From positions 189,268,043 to 189,332,042 of the forward strand of contig NC_091119.1 in NCBI RefSeq assembly GCF_040183065.1: a stretch of DNA of 64,000 nt, in the 5' to 3' direction. Position numbers and translations under genes: made by a program. The stretch comes from Periplaneta americana. Its lineage: Eukaryota; Arthropoda; Insecta; Blattodea; Blattidae. Positions 57,201 through 64,000 of the stretch are shown here, one piece after another. Under the pieces are notes generated by a model, which ran no database searches, had not been told where the DNA came from, and saw only the letters and a list, made by a program, of their open reading frames with translations. Numbering within the stretch: the first letter of the stretch is position 1; every line of letters starts with the position of its first letter.

Positions 57201-57966
57201 AAATGCTATTGTTCGAAAGCTTAGCAAACCTGACATTTTTTTAACTTTCGCGTACAATCCACAATGACCTGAAATAGCTACTGCTATCGTCCTGACATTG
57301 ATACTTGCGTTTTCGCGTTGAAACTCAAAAACTGAAGTTGGATAGGTTCAAGAAAAAGTACTTGGCATAAAAAAATCCATTCAGAGGGAGTATGTTTCAT
57401 TATTATGGAAGCAAATAACTATTAAAAAGACAAGTATTCTTCATTGAAAATAAATCTGAAAAATTTTTATTTGAACGTCCAACGAACTTAGTTTGCAGCA
57501 GCATTTGCTGCACAAGCCACTAGTATAATGATATTCCTTTCCTTTTCGCCCAAACTATCATCACTCAGCATATTGTCCCTTCCTCACGAATCAGCCTGTA
57601 TAATGATAAAATGTGTACAATATATGACATGATAGGCCTATATGATGATTATGGAGTTTTCTCATCTGTTTATGACTTACGTCATTAAGGATTTACGGAC
57701 CATTACCTACTTGACCCCTCACCCTATTTCACGGAGCAGGGCGTTGTACACAGACATTCAATCTATTCCATATCTCACACACTCTTTTGTACACGAACCT
57801 GCATATTCATAATTCCAAATGAGTTTGAAGCCGTCGGTAGACATGTAGAATTGTCGCATGTCTTCTGGTAGAGCGCAGCAGTGGCGCTGTTCCCACGCCG
57901 TCAGCAGCATTCTCTCGCATGGCAGCCTCTTCTCGAGCGCCACATCCTGCACCCCCGGCGTGCTCT
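40000..57966 (-). CDS. TPGS2: Tubulin polyglutamylase complex subunit 2 (partial, four exons)
   Basis: Coding exons on the minus strand are 57966-57799, 45999-45794, 44820-44617 and 40173-40000. Joined, they give about 249 residues plus a stop, against about 300 in human TPGS2. Only the first 30 or so residues are missing. Recognisable blocks in order are [109 protein letters not shown] and [13 protein letters not shown], each alignable to vertebrate TPGS2 from memory. The family has a SMI1/KNR4-like fold and belongs to the TTLL1 complex, which adds glutamate side chains to tubulin at centrioles, cilia and neuronal microtubules. All junctions are GT-AG with consistent phases. GC-rich third positions contrast with the AT-rich surroundings. 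The first coding exon was not found. Confidence 0.92.
40449..41104 (+). mobile_element. Retroposon-like repeat, copy 1 (inverted pair in a TPGS2 intron)
   Basis: About 650 bp from CAGAGGTCTGC to CTCTACCAGGTTAAATAAAT, ending in an (AAAT)n tail, with an internal TAA microsatellite (40838-40872). The inverted partner is at 42950-43594. The tail and shared 3' end suggest retroposition; no RT frame is seen. Confidence 0.75.
41685..41775 (+). mobile_element. LINE 3' end remnant
   Basis: CTGGTTGAGTGGAAGAGAAG and GTCTTACGGCCTTAACGCTG, then an A-rich tail, the common 3' end of jockey/CR1-like insect LINEs. Confidence 0.6.
42050..42115 (-). repeat. Possible tRNA-like SINE head fragment
   Basis: The minus strand reads CAGCTGAAGGTATCC...AGAGTTCGATCCC, resembling a tRNA A-box side and B box. 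No tail or target duplication found, and no cloverleaf complete enough for a tRNA gene. Confidence 0.3.
42480..42945 (-). mobile_element. LINE 3' fragment (same family as 58795-60015)
   Basis: Minus strand encodes [20 protein letters not shown] and [15 protein letters not shown], matching MNSLRLCEPKCKTNAAFYHS and GPRLLNKFYSNII of the longer copy. The shared 3' UTR block reads AACTCGTGCTCAGG on the plus strand. Confidence 0.75.
42950..43594 (-). mobile_element. Retroposon-like repeat, copy 2 (inverted)
   Basis: Reverse complement of 40449-41104 with few differences. Its tail is the TTTA run at 42952-42985. Confidence 0.75.
43838..43936. repeat. (TTTA)n / (TA)n microsatellite
   Basis: TTTA units interrupted by a (TA)n block. 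The adjacent sequence to about 43990 (AAGTTAAGGCCATCACACC) is another LINE 3' end on the minus strand. Confidence 0.9.
44617..44820 (-). CDS. TPGS2: TPGS2 coding exon
   Basis: Exactly 68 codons, phase 0 at both ends, bounded by a TTTTCGAAG acceptor and a GAG/GTAAGT donor. It encodes [20 protein letters not shown], then [17 protein letters not shown] and [19 protein letters not shown], the best conserved block of the family (human counterpart IWFLDRALYWHFLTDTF). Confidence 0.94.
45311..45650. mobile_element. MITE family C, truncated copy in a TPGS2 intron
   Basis: Begins TATACCTTATTTTATTTCAT and follows the 7211-7617 copy, but lacks its right inverted repeat. Short frames inside are shared by the two copies and are not genes. 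Confidence 0.8.
45794..45999 (-). CDS. TPGS2: TPGS2 coding exon
   Basis: This 206-base exon starts after TGTATACAG and ends GGAAAG/GTAGTT. The incoming split codon resolves to Gly, giving [17 protein letters not shown] across the junction. It encodes the acidic stretch [18 protein letters not shown] and ends at [14 protein letters not shown] in phase 0. The intron upstream of it is 11.8 kb and full of transposons. Confidence 0.93.
46136..46862 (-). mobile_element. Tc1/mariner-like deletion derivative
   Basis: Inverted ends AGGGTGCGTCAGAAAG and CTTTCTGGCGCACCCTG with TA borders. On the minus strand the left third keeps transposase C-terminal text ([10 protein letters not shown], then RREEIAAIP-like and [18 protein letters not shown] in changing frames). 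The catalytic core is missing. Confidence 0.72.
46863..47814. other. TPGS2 intron, no feature recognised
   Basis: AT-rich intronic sequence without recognised repeats or frames. Confidence 0.4.
47815..48445. mobile_element. Foldback element with long inverted arms
   Basis: Arm 47815-47950 (GTAAAACACTGTCGTTCTGC, then GCAGTGATGAAGC) pairs with 48215-48345 (GCTTCATCATTGCACAG, GCAGGAGGACAATGTTTTAC). A terminal-like CCTAACCCCTTAA occurs only on the right. Non-coding. Confidence 0.55.
48456..48486. repeat. poly(T) run
   Basis: About 30 T residues directly after the CTCCTG of the preceding repeat. It could be the tail of a minus-strand retroposon. Confidence 0.7.
49300..49718. repeat. 53-bp minisatellite, about 8 copies
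   Basis: Unit with ACAATAGTCACTAATAAACA, CTAATGTGGAAATACAA and GAGCAGCAGTTCGG. Variants alternate between TTCGGAAC and TGCGGGAC. Confidence 0.95.
49795..50363 (-). pseudogene. DDE-transposase-like fragments
   Basis: Minus strand. First, 50363-50172 reads [40 protein letters not shown] and KDIDNR, a helix-turn-helix-like start. Then, after a (TA)n run, 50050-49830 reads [40 protein letters not shown] and [14 protein letters not shown]. The last block matches the pattern YLRKIREYRxEGRxIFYxDETW seen in the family that also left the fragment at 11034-11562. The sequence then runs into a GAT trinucleotide repeat, so the conserved DETW is replaced by a poly-Asp stretch. The first part's membership in the same gene is uncertain. 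Confidence 0.5.
50059..50089. repeat. (TA)n microsatellite
   Basis: TA run between the two transposase-like fragments. Confidence 0.9.
50719..51242. mobile_element. TIR element family B, uninterrupted copy
   Basis: Reverse-orientation copy of 6792-7720 without the family C insert. Ends GCGTATTCCGAATCTCACCG and GAGATTCGGAATACGC. Confidence 0.85.
51902..52641. other. TPGS2 intron, no feature recognised
   Basis: Several short overlapping frames on both strands show no recognisable similarity. Confidence 0.4.
52642..52713. repeat. (TAA)n microsatellite, left flank of LINE
   Basis: Uninterrupted TAA run up to the LINE tail (ACTTACTTACTTAC). Confidence 0.95.
52714..54003 (-). mobile_element. LINE 3' part (RT to tail), same family as 12088
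   Basis: Minus strand encodes [40 protein letters not shown] and [19 protein letters not shown], then in other frames [40 protein letters not shown] and the end MNLRVP at 52735. It is uninterrupted where the 14033 Helitron split the other copy. Frame changes make it inactive. Confidence 0.92.
54004..54214 (+). mobile_element. LINE 5' UTR segment in inverted orientation
   Basis: Plus-strand sequence (GGTGGTCCTCCAGCTTAGGG, ACAACCCATCACCGTAAAAA) runs into CTCTGGCACGACCACAGCAA, which matches the first bases of the 12088 LINE. It meets the minus-strand RT part directly at 54003/54004, as expected of a 5' inversion. Confidence 0.82.
54206..54293. repeat. (TAA)n(TTA)n microsatellite, right flank of LINE
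   Basis: TAA units to about 54251, then TTA units to 54293. Confidence 0.95.
54502..54567. repeat. Fragment of the THAP-element-derived MITE
   Basis: GTACATTATGCAACGAGCCT and GTAATTAAGACGCGAGTATG match 24788-24840 and the complement of 17395-17445. Confidence 0.7.
54698..56267 (+). mobile_element. Helitron-like element carrying a SINE
   Basis: Starts A/TCTATATATATATAATTTG and ends GCCACTAG/T after a GCAGCATTTGCTG hairpin. Same family as 14033-15319. A SINE lies at 55160-55421. Confidence 0.85.
55160..55421 (+). mobile_element. SINE family 1, full length
   Basis: Head GTCCACACCTGTGGAGTAAC, B box GGGTTCGATTCCTGG, tail GTTGATAACGCGTCGTAAAA. Flanked by TATAGTTAAT on both sides (55150-55159, 55422-55431). 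Confidence 0.95.
56268..57523 (+). mobile_element. Helitron-like element, head-to-tail with the previous one
   Basis: Begins immediately after the CTAG of the first copy with a TA run and AATATTTGAACTGG. Ends GCCACTAG/T after GCAGCAGCATTTGCTGC. It is closer to the 14033 copy than to its neighbour in several indels. Confidence 0.85.
57799..57966 (-). CDS. TPGS2: TPGS2 coding exon (first one visible)
   Basis: This 168-base exon begins after a TTGTTGCAG acceptor with two bases of a split codon and ends GCAG/GTTCGT with one base of the next. It encodes residues from STPGVQDV to NYEYA, including LPEDMRQFY and STDGFKLIW, which are typical of the SMI1/KNR4-like fold. An upstream exon must supply the start codon and about 30 residues. 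Confidence 0.92.
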
Positions 57967-58124
57967 CTGCAACAATGACGTCTTCAACTTAACCTTGTTT
58001 CCTTGGAAACACATTCACTGATTGGTGTACGGTTGATGTCCGGGTTCTTTTCTGCGAAGTATCGATGTGTGGCATGCACGAGAAATACCGCCCTCGGTTA
58101 TGTCCGTCATATTTCGTGATAGTA

Positions 58125-58497
58125 CAATGGAAATTAAACATAACCGTAACATAAACACAGAAGTTTGCGGCCACTGCGGCCAGGCTACCAAATGGGATCA
58201 TTCACAATGATTCACATAAGCATTGACATAAACATTACCGTAAGACGTTAACATGAAAGTTTGCAAACTTCAAACTTATGTGATTTGCAAACAGAACACA
58301 ATCGTGGAGCGCTGAAGTTATGACAGAATATGAGGAAATGGCGTCGTTGTTATGTTTCCATGGTTACCAAGTATATGTTTGCTGTTATGTTTATGTTCCC
58401 ATCGTGAATGATGGTATGATTTCTTGATTTTACCGTAACGTTTATATTCTTAAGTTAACGCTTACGTTATGTTTAATTTTCATTGTGAATGAGCCTT
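58125..58497. mobile_element. MITE family E, single copy
   Basis: Ends GGAAATTAAACATAACCGTA and GTTATGTTTAATTTTCATTG, TGAATGAGCCTTA. This is the monomer of the 23413-24154 palindrome. It lies upstream of the first visible TPGS2 exon. Confidence 0.87.
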
Positions 58498-58794
58498 ACC
58501 GGTTACGAAAAATAGAAACGATATATTGTTACTGAACGCCTGGCGCTATAAACAGTATGCGAAGCTCTTCCGTCTCGCAGAGTGGTCCAATGTTCGGTTT
58601 AACGGATGTCCGAGTCTCACTCGGGTGGACGGCTCTGGATCATGAACGACAGACAATATTGAGCCATCCAGGAGTTCCAAGAATCGTTGCAAGAACGCGA
58701 TTATCATCGTGTAGCTTTCAATTGATATTTCCTCATTCATTCATTCATTCAGGTATTGCAACAGAAACTACAATCATTAGAGCTTAGAGTGCTT

Positions 58795-60015
58795 TTATTT
58801 TTGTTAATAACTTTTTATCTCCTTAAAAATTATTTTATTTTTTATTTTATTTATTTTATTGCTAGTAAGTTTGAAATGAATACAAGTTAATAAATACAAT
58901 GAAAGATAAACTAGCCCACTCCTGAATGAGTAAGACTCGTGCTCAGGAGGGGATTCCAATACAGACAAAAATAAAATTAAAATTGAGAGTGAATACAGAT
59001 TAAATAGTGATTAATATGTTTAAACCCAAACTATAAATCCAATACAATTTGTTTTTTATTTTTTTATTAATTTGGAGAGGATTCGTGGTTAAAATAATAT
59101 TGGAATAAAATTTGTTTAATAATCTGGGACCTTGACTTATGCTATGGTAAAAAGCTGCATTGGTTTTACATTTTGGTTCACACAAACGTAGAGAATTCAT
59201 ATTTTTGGTTCTATATTTATGTATATACCTTTCAAAGTTATTAAAATTTCTATGAAAATATTTTAATAAAATAATACATTTGTTTAATATTGAAAACTTT
59301 GAAGTGTTTAAATAACAATTCAGTTGGGTAATCTTTCTGCTTTTTTAAACAAATTTTTAAATACTTTTTTCTGTAGTAAAATTAACGGATAAAGGTTGGA
59401 TTTATAAGTTCCACCCCAACCTATGATACCATACATAAATATAGATTGAAATAATGCTAAATAAATTATGCGTTAACAGTTAATTGACAAAATATTTTTT
59501 AGAACAACAAAGTAACATAATGTTTCACGTAATTTATTACAAATATAATGAATATGATTATTCCATTTTAAATGATTATCAATAATAAAATTATACCTAA
59601 GTATTTCACCGCATTAACTTCATTAATAACTGAACAATTGCAATTTATATCGGAACAATCAGAATTATGCATTTTAATTTGTAGTATAGATGAAATTGGT
59701 TTATTACATCTATTATTTAAAGAAAATGGGATAGCTATTGTTTTATCTTTATTAATTACAAGTGAATTTAAATTGAACCATTTTTTTATTAATTTTAAAC
59801 CGCAGTTTGCATTATAATAAGCATCAGTCCAAGTTTTTCCACTATAAAGTAAAACAGTATTATCAGCATACGAATATAAATCACCTTCATATTCTTTAAG
59901 GTATAACATTAAAAGGTCATTAATATATATTAAAAATAAAATCGGTCCAAGAACTGTTCCTTGCGGAACACCTATTTTATTAGTGGAATAATAATACATC
60001 CATTTAGAATAATTA
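58795..60015 (-). mobile_element. LINE fragment (jockey/CR1-like), 5'-truncated
   Basis: Carries the RT end at 59568-60015 and a decayed 3' region with WNNHIHYICNKLRETLCYFV, then SIFMYGIIGWGG and MNSLRLCEPKCKTNA. It ends near 58795 in a TTTA/ATTTT-rich run. The 3' UTR shares CTCGTGCTCAGG with 42600. Confidence 0.85.
59568..60015 (-). pseudogene. Reverse transcriptase fragment
   Basis: Reads GVPQGTVLGPILFLIYINDL, then LYSYADNTVLLYSG, WFNLNSLVINKDKTIAIPFS and NEVNAVKYLGIIL. These are RT motifs of non-LTR elements (VPQGSVLGPxLFLIYINDL; YADDT). The catalytic second Asp is Asn (YADN), so this copy is inactive. The reading frame is otherwise open for about 150 codons, suggesting a moderate age. 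The N-terminal RT and the endonuclease are absent. Confidence 0.88.
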
Positions 60016-60061
60016 ACAGACACAGGCTATATTAACAACTACTCTTTCAGAGGTAGCCTAT

Positions 60062-60125
60062 GTATTTTGACGCTAAATAACCTAAAATATTGATACAGCG
60101 TCATAAAATGACCTAATAAAAAATT
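60062..60125 (+). mobile_element. SINE tail fragment
   Basis: Only the shared 3' tail (GACGCTAAATAACCTAAAAT, TTGATACAGCGTCATAAAAT) is left. Confidence 0.7.
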
Positions 60126-60244
60126 ATTGAATTCCCAATGTGCTCAGTCAATTTAAGAGATATTATGTTAATAAATTAATGAAATAAATTTAGTTTTGTT
60201 CTTTAATGTGCAGAAATTTGATCTGTTACACTATAAATAGGTTA

Positions 60245-60285
60245 AATGATGGGGTTCCGCGGTGAAAAAAAGCTTGAGAAATACT
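60245..60285 (-). mobile_element. hAT terminal remnant
   Basis: Minus strand reads CTCAAGCTTTTTTTCACCGC, then GGAACCCC, a common hAT end of the kind CTCAAACTTTTTTTCACCGC. No partner end found nearby. Confidence 0.4.
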
Positions 60286-60776
60286 AGTCTACCGTTTCAA
60301 CACGCGTCAAACGCCCGTTCAATAGGGTGTGCCAGTTGTGGAACTTCACGCATGCGTAACAACAGGATTTGATGGCACACAAACCAACAGGATTTAAACT
60401 GTTACTTTCAGGAACAACCATGAGTAATTATGCCAGTAGCTTTTATATGCTCTGTGCACACGGGAAGCGTATAGGCCTGTAGAGTACATGTTTTCCTCTG
60501 CTCCGCTAAACACAGGTCTGTTTACAGACTTCAAGTTTCATTCAATTCCGAAGAAACGATGACGCATCCACATCTTCCTTGGTAGCAGACTGGTTCTCAG
60601 ACAATATATAACGGTGGATATCTACTGAGTGGATGAAACTCTTAATTTTACCTATCAGTTATTTTAAAGAGCCATTGATGTGGTCTAGGGGTAACGAAGA
60701 ACTGATTACTTGGCTCTTGTTCTCCCCCCCCCCCATTTCGCCCCGAAAGTTTCTCGATCTCTTCCACGACGAATCC

Positions 60777-61033
60777 GTCCACACTTGTGGAGTAACGGTC
60801 AGCGCGTTGGGCCGCGAAACCAGGTGGCCCGGGTTCGAATCCTGGTCGGGGCAAGTTACCTGGTTGAGATTTGTTCCGGGGTTTTCCCTCAACCCAATAC
60901 GAGCAAATGCTGATAACTTTCGGTGCTGGATCCCGGACTCATTTCACCGGCATTATCACCTTCATTTCATTCAGACGCTAAATAACCTAGATGTTGATAC
61001 AGGGTCGTAAAATAACCCAATAAAATAAATAAA
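60777..61033 (+). mobile_element. SINE family 1, full length
   Basis: Complete head and tail. The 14-bp duplication TCCACGACGAATCC is perfect on both sides (60763-60776, 61034-61047), so it is fairly recent. Confidence 0.96.
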
Positions 61034-61155
61034 TCCACGACGAATCCTCGGCTCAACTGCCCAAATACAGGGTGAAAGGGAACCTATTACATTAATTCAC
61101 AGCAGTAATAGATCAAACAAGTTTTGTCAAATACGTTTTTTGATACGTTCAATAG

Positions 61156-61409
61156 GCCACCGGCGTAGCTCAGTTGGCTAAAGCGTCTATCTGTCGATTT
61201 GAAGTTGCTCTCGGGCCTGTATTCGATTTCCACTTGGACTGTTGGGTTTTCTTCCAGGTTTTCCCTAACCGTGAAGCGAATGTTCGGTAATCTATGGTGA
61301 ATTTTCGGCCTCATTTCTTCAAATATCATCTCACTATCACCAATCCTATTGACGCTAAATAACCTAGTACAGTAGTTGATACAGCGTTGTTAAATAACAA
61401 ACTAAAAAA
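61156..61409 (+). mobile_element. tRNA-derived SINE, family 2
   Basis: Different tRNA-like head (GGCGTAGCTCAGTTGGCTAA, B-box CCTGTATTCGATTTCC), but the 3' tail is the one of family 1 (GACGCTAAATAACCTAGTAC, GTTGATACAGCGTTGTTAAA). Duplication GATACGTTCAATAG / GATACGTCCAATAG. Confidence 0.93.
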
Positions 61410-61530
61410 GATACGTCCAATAGTTTTGAGAATACGAAATGTAACGTGTTGCAACGCTGCAAGACTTGTGAGAGGAGAATGTAAACAAAGACGGCGCTAT
61501 CAGAAATTCCTAAATAACTTAGCAATTGAT

Positions 61531-61707
61531 ATAAGACCTTTGGGGAGACCGAGATGTAGATGGGAGGATACTATTAAAATGGATTTGAGGGAGATGGAAT
61601 GTGATTATAGAGACTGGATTAATCTTGCACAGGATAGGACCGATGGCGGGCTTATGTGAGGGCGGCAATGAACCTCCGTATTCCTTAAAAGCCATAAGTG
61701 AGTAAGT
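61531..61707 (+). mobile_element. LINE 3' end, strongly 5'-truncated
   Basis: Encodes RPLGRPRCRWEDTIKMDLRE, then [12 protein letters not shown] with a frame change, and ends CCTTAAAAGCCATAAGTGAG. Same family as 12088-16397. TTGATAT borders it on both sides. Confidence 0.88.
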
Positions 61708-61711
61708 TGAT

Positions 61712-62025
61712 ATCCGTGGCGCTAGAGCCCGTGAAGGGCCTAGACCGACCAGCCGGCTGCTGGCCTCACGCCCACATGCCGAAGCAGAGGTGGACGATCA
61801 TCCAAACAGAATGGAGGTATCGTGTGGTTAGCACGATGATCCCCCCAGCCGTTATAGCTGGTATTCGCAACCGGATTTCGCTATCTATCGTAGCTCCCCA
61901 AGTGCATCATGATGCTGGGTGGGCACCGGTCCCATAATGAGAAAATTTCTTCCCCCATGAGGACTCGAATCAGCGCGCATTCCGTAACGAGTAAGTTGAT
62001 ATAGCGTCGATAAATAATCTGCTAA
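61712..62025 (+). repeat. Conserved dispersed repeat (SINE-like, family 3)
   Basis: Contains GATATCCGTGGCGCTAGAGC, AGACCGACCAGCCGGCTGCT and GTTAGCACGATGATCCCCCC, followed by a B-box-like GGACTCGAATCAGCGCGC side. It ends in the SINE tail-like GTTGATATAGCGTCGATAAA. I recall this text from many insect assemblies, but the family name is not certain. Confidence 0.55.
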
Positions 62026-62026
62026 T

Positions 62027-62260
62027 GAAGGGTTCAGAGCCATAGTGGACCAAGCGCCATTTATTAAAAACTGAGAAAGCAAGGGTTAAAGTTAAATGAA
62101 TACCATAGTTTAATGAAGATTGACATATTTAGTTTTAATGTGTATACTTTATATTACTTGCTTTATGTTTCCATTGAATTATGGTAATAACTTCATTTTA
62201 ACCCTTGTTTTCTACGGTTTTAGTAAATGGCTCTTGGCCCACTATGGTCCTGAACCCTTC
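62027..62260. mobile_element. Palindromic MITE (family F), copy 1
   Basis: Ends GAAGGGTTCAGAGCCATAGT and ATGGTCCTGAACCCTTC; inverted repeats of about 60-80 bp cover most of the element. Confidence 0.85.
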
Positions 62261-62896
62261 AAATATTAATTGTCATGGCATCACTTTATTGTCTTGTTAA
62301 GTAGTTCAAAAGTGTGGTAAAATAAGAGTTACAAAGCATATTCATTAGCGAATGACATTGAACTCGTTCTGTAATAGGTTTGAACGACTGATATAGAGAA
62401 AGCAAGTGATGGACATGGAAATCTTCGTAATCGAGATTTTGATGAATATGCATGCTGTAAGCAAATTTCTTGCTCTAATGATGTCAAAGAAGTGAAACTA
62501 CGCGTCTGTTAAGCGAAATAAAGTGACACAAATTCGCATGAAATTGCGACTGAAATTCGTTACGTCTATTTCAAACCGAGACATGATTACATTTCCTTCT
62601 GTAAAAGTAGACTTTATAATCATATCCGAGAATAGATTTCGTCGTCAATGTTTCTGCTATGTTTATAGCTGCTGTGATAATTAGTTTATCTTTTAAGTAC
62701 ATATTGTGGGAACATATCACATAGCTCCATTATCCACTATTTCGCATGTAAAAAAAATCTGTGCTGTATCAGGGTTATTCCAATACGTAGAACATGTCAC
62801 CCAATTTTGGCAATACAATACAACAAATTTATTGCGCCAGAGGTCAGTATAATAAACTAAAAAAGACATTATCAAATATTTAAAGAAAGTTCAATT

Positions 62897-63127
62897 GAAG
62901 GGTTCATAACCATAGTGGGCTAAGCGCCATACTGTATATTAAAAACGGAGAAAACAATGGTTAAAATTAAGTGAATACCATATTTCAATTAAACATATAA
63001 CAAGCAATATGAAATATGCACATTAAAACTAAATGATATGTTAATCTTCATTAAACTATGATTTTCACTTAACTTTAACATTTAACTTACTAGATGGCGC
63101 TTGGCCCGCTATAGCTCTGAACCCTTC
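62897..63127. mobile_element. Palindromic MITE (family F), copy 2
   Basis: Ends GAAGGGTTCATAACCATAGT and TATAGCTCTGAACCCTTC; same layout and size as copy 1, about 640 bp away. Confidence 0.85.
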
Positions 63128-63385
63128 AATTTGATAATCCATAAATTCCTTAATACTATAGAAGTGTCTTAAAACTAAGCTTTTATGAATAGTATGTTTA
63201 AATTTTGTGTTTGCTGTAGATCTAATTGCTAAAGGCAGTTCATTGTAAAATTAACTCCATTCCAAAAATACTATTTAGACTTACACATTGGGGAGTGTTA
63301 ATATCTAAAGAATATTAGTCGTTGTTTTGTGTGAATATCTGAAGCTCTGGTTATAATCCTGAAAATTATTCTTAACATAAACTAA

Positions 63386-63700
63386 TGATAACCTGAATAT
63401 TATTTATATCGCTAAAGAACGATAGCAGAATACACGTGATAACTTCAATATTATTTATATTGCTAAAGAACGATAACAGAATATAAATGATAACTTGAAT
63501 ATTATTTATATCGCTAAAGAACGATAGCAGAATATAAATGATAACTTGAATATTATTTATATTGCTAAAGAACGATAACAGAATACAAATAATAACTTAA
63601 ATATTATTTATAACGCTAAATAACTATAACAGAATATAAATGATAACTTGAATATTATTTATATCGCTAAAGAATGGTAATAAAATAAAATGATAACTTG
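63386..63700. repeat. 51-bp minisatellite, about 6 copies
   Basis: Unit with GATAACTTGAATATTATTTA, TATCGCTAAAGAACGATAGC and AGAATATAAAT. Copies differ by a few bases each. Confidence 0.93.
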
Positions 63701-63702
63701 AA

Positions 63703-63770
63703 CTAGGCTAGAACTCACAACCTTCATTAAGCGAGCACTCTACCCCTACTCTACGAGACGCAGATCTCGA
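63703..63770 (-). repeat. tRNA-like segment
   Basis: The minus strand reads GGGGTAGAGTGCTCGCTTAA and GAAGGTTGTGAGTTCTAGCC, like the D-arm to T-arm part of a tRNA. No full cloverleaf could be drawn, so a SINE head is more likely than a gene. Confidence 0.35.
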
Positions 63771-64000
63771 ATAACTTCATAGTTGCGAAACTCCTTCTAT
63801 AAGCGCGAGCATCGTGTAACATCACCGTGATCCGAAGTGGACTTAGAAAATATTCGCTCTTCACGATTCGGCGACTTTTTTATATCTTCATTTTTGTATG
63901 AAATACATATTTATATTTTTAGAAGAAAGTTAGGAACAGATGCATTATAGGTACCGCCAGTTAATATATATCCTAAAAAAAAGGTCAACGGAAGTAGCAG

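Noticed and set aside
58546-58740. Minus-strand frame starting MNEEISIESYTMII as TPGS2 first exon
   Set aside because: No match to the expected N-terminal pattern and no donor in the required phase.
60648-60892. Frames reading PGFEPGPPGF and [10 protein letters not shown]
   Set aside because: Antisense translation of the SINE B-box region; the same peptide appears wherever this SINE lies.
61156-61230. tRNA gene at GGCGTAGCTCAGTTGG
   Set aside because: The tRNA-like head continues into a SINE body and tail with a target duplication; no mature tRNA 3' end is present.
1-64000. LTR, Polinton or virus-derived elements
   Set aside because: I looked for paired long terminal repeats and for gag, integrase, capsid or envelope-like frames and saw none I could support.

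Overview
The window looks like AT-rich insect nuclear DNA, most likely from a cockroach or a close relative. This is inferred from the repeat set: tRNA-derived SINEs that share one 3' tail, a LINE ending in a (TAAG)n tail, and many hAT, Tc1/mariner, Helitron and P-like elements. There are no bacterial features, rRNA genes or stand-alone tRNA genes. I saw no LTR or virus-like element that I could support.

Two host genes are visible, and they converge. The first (32380-35136, +) is one uninterrupted 918-codon reading frame. It encodes a cell-surface leucine-rich-repeat protein with a signal peptide, an LRRNT cap, about 30 repeats, an LRRCT cap, one membrane helix and a short tail. The second is on the minus strand: four consecutive coding exons between 57966 and 40000 of the tubulin polyglutamylase complex subunit 2 gene (TPGS2). 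All splice junctions and phases agree. The short first coding exon was not found and is probably beyond the right edge or unrecognised. The TPGS2 introns carry most of the right half's transposons.

Layout. 1-11.8 kb: a Helitron end, SINEs, a MITE with a hAT inside it, a four-level nest (mariner > hAT > TIR element > MITE at 4453-7985), another hAT, and a TIR transposon with a split transposase gene. 12-16.4 kb: a LINE with its 10-bp target duplication, interrupted in its reverse transcriptase by a Helitron. 16.4-23.1 kb: one small MITE broken by a P-like element with a THAP finger, a hAT and another TIR element; the P-like element holds a Helitron and a Tc1-like element. 23.4-24.2 kb: a near-perfect 740-bp palindrome made of two MITE copies. 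24.5-31.1 kb: hAT, Helitron, SINEs and a homogenised 54-bp minisatellite. 31.4-40 kb: the LRR gene and its flanks. 40-58 kb: TPGS2 with intronic repeats, including an inverted retroposon pair, a hAT with a perfect 8-bp target duplication, a LINE with a 5' inversion inside a (TAA)n tract, and two Helitrons head to tail. 58-64 kb: a MITE, a jockey/CR1-like LINE fragment, several SINEs, two small palindromic MITEs and a 51-bp minisatellite.

The host genes do not obviously work together. The most notable aspects are the LRR protein's regular glycosylation pattern and the unusually legible record of nested transposition, with target duplications often still readable.
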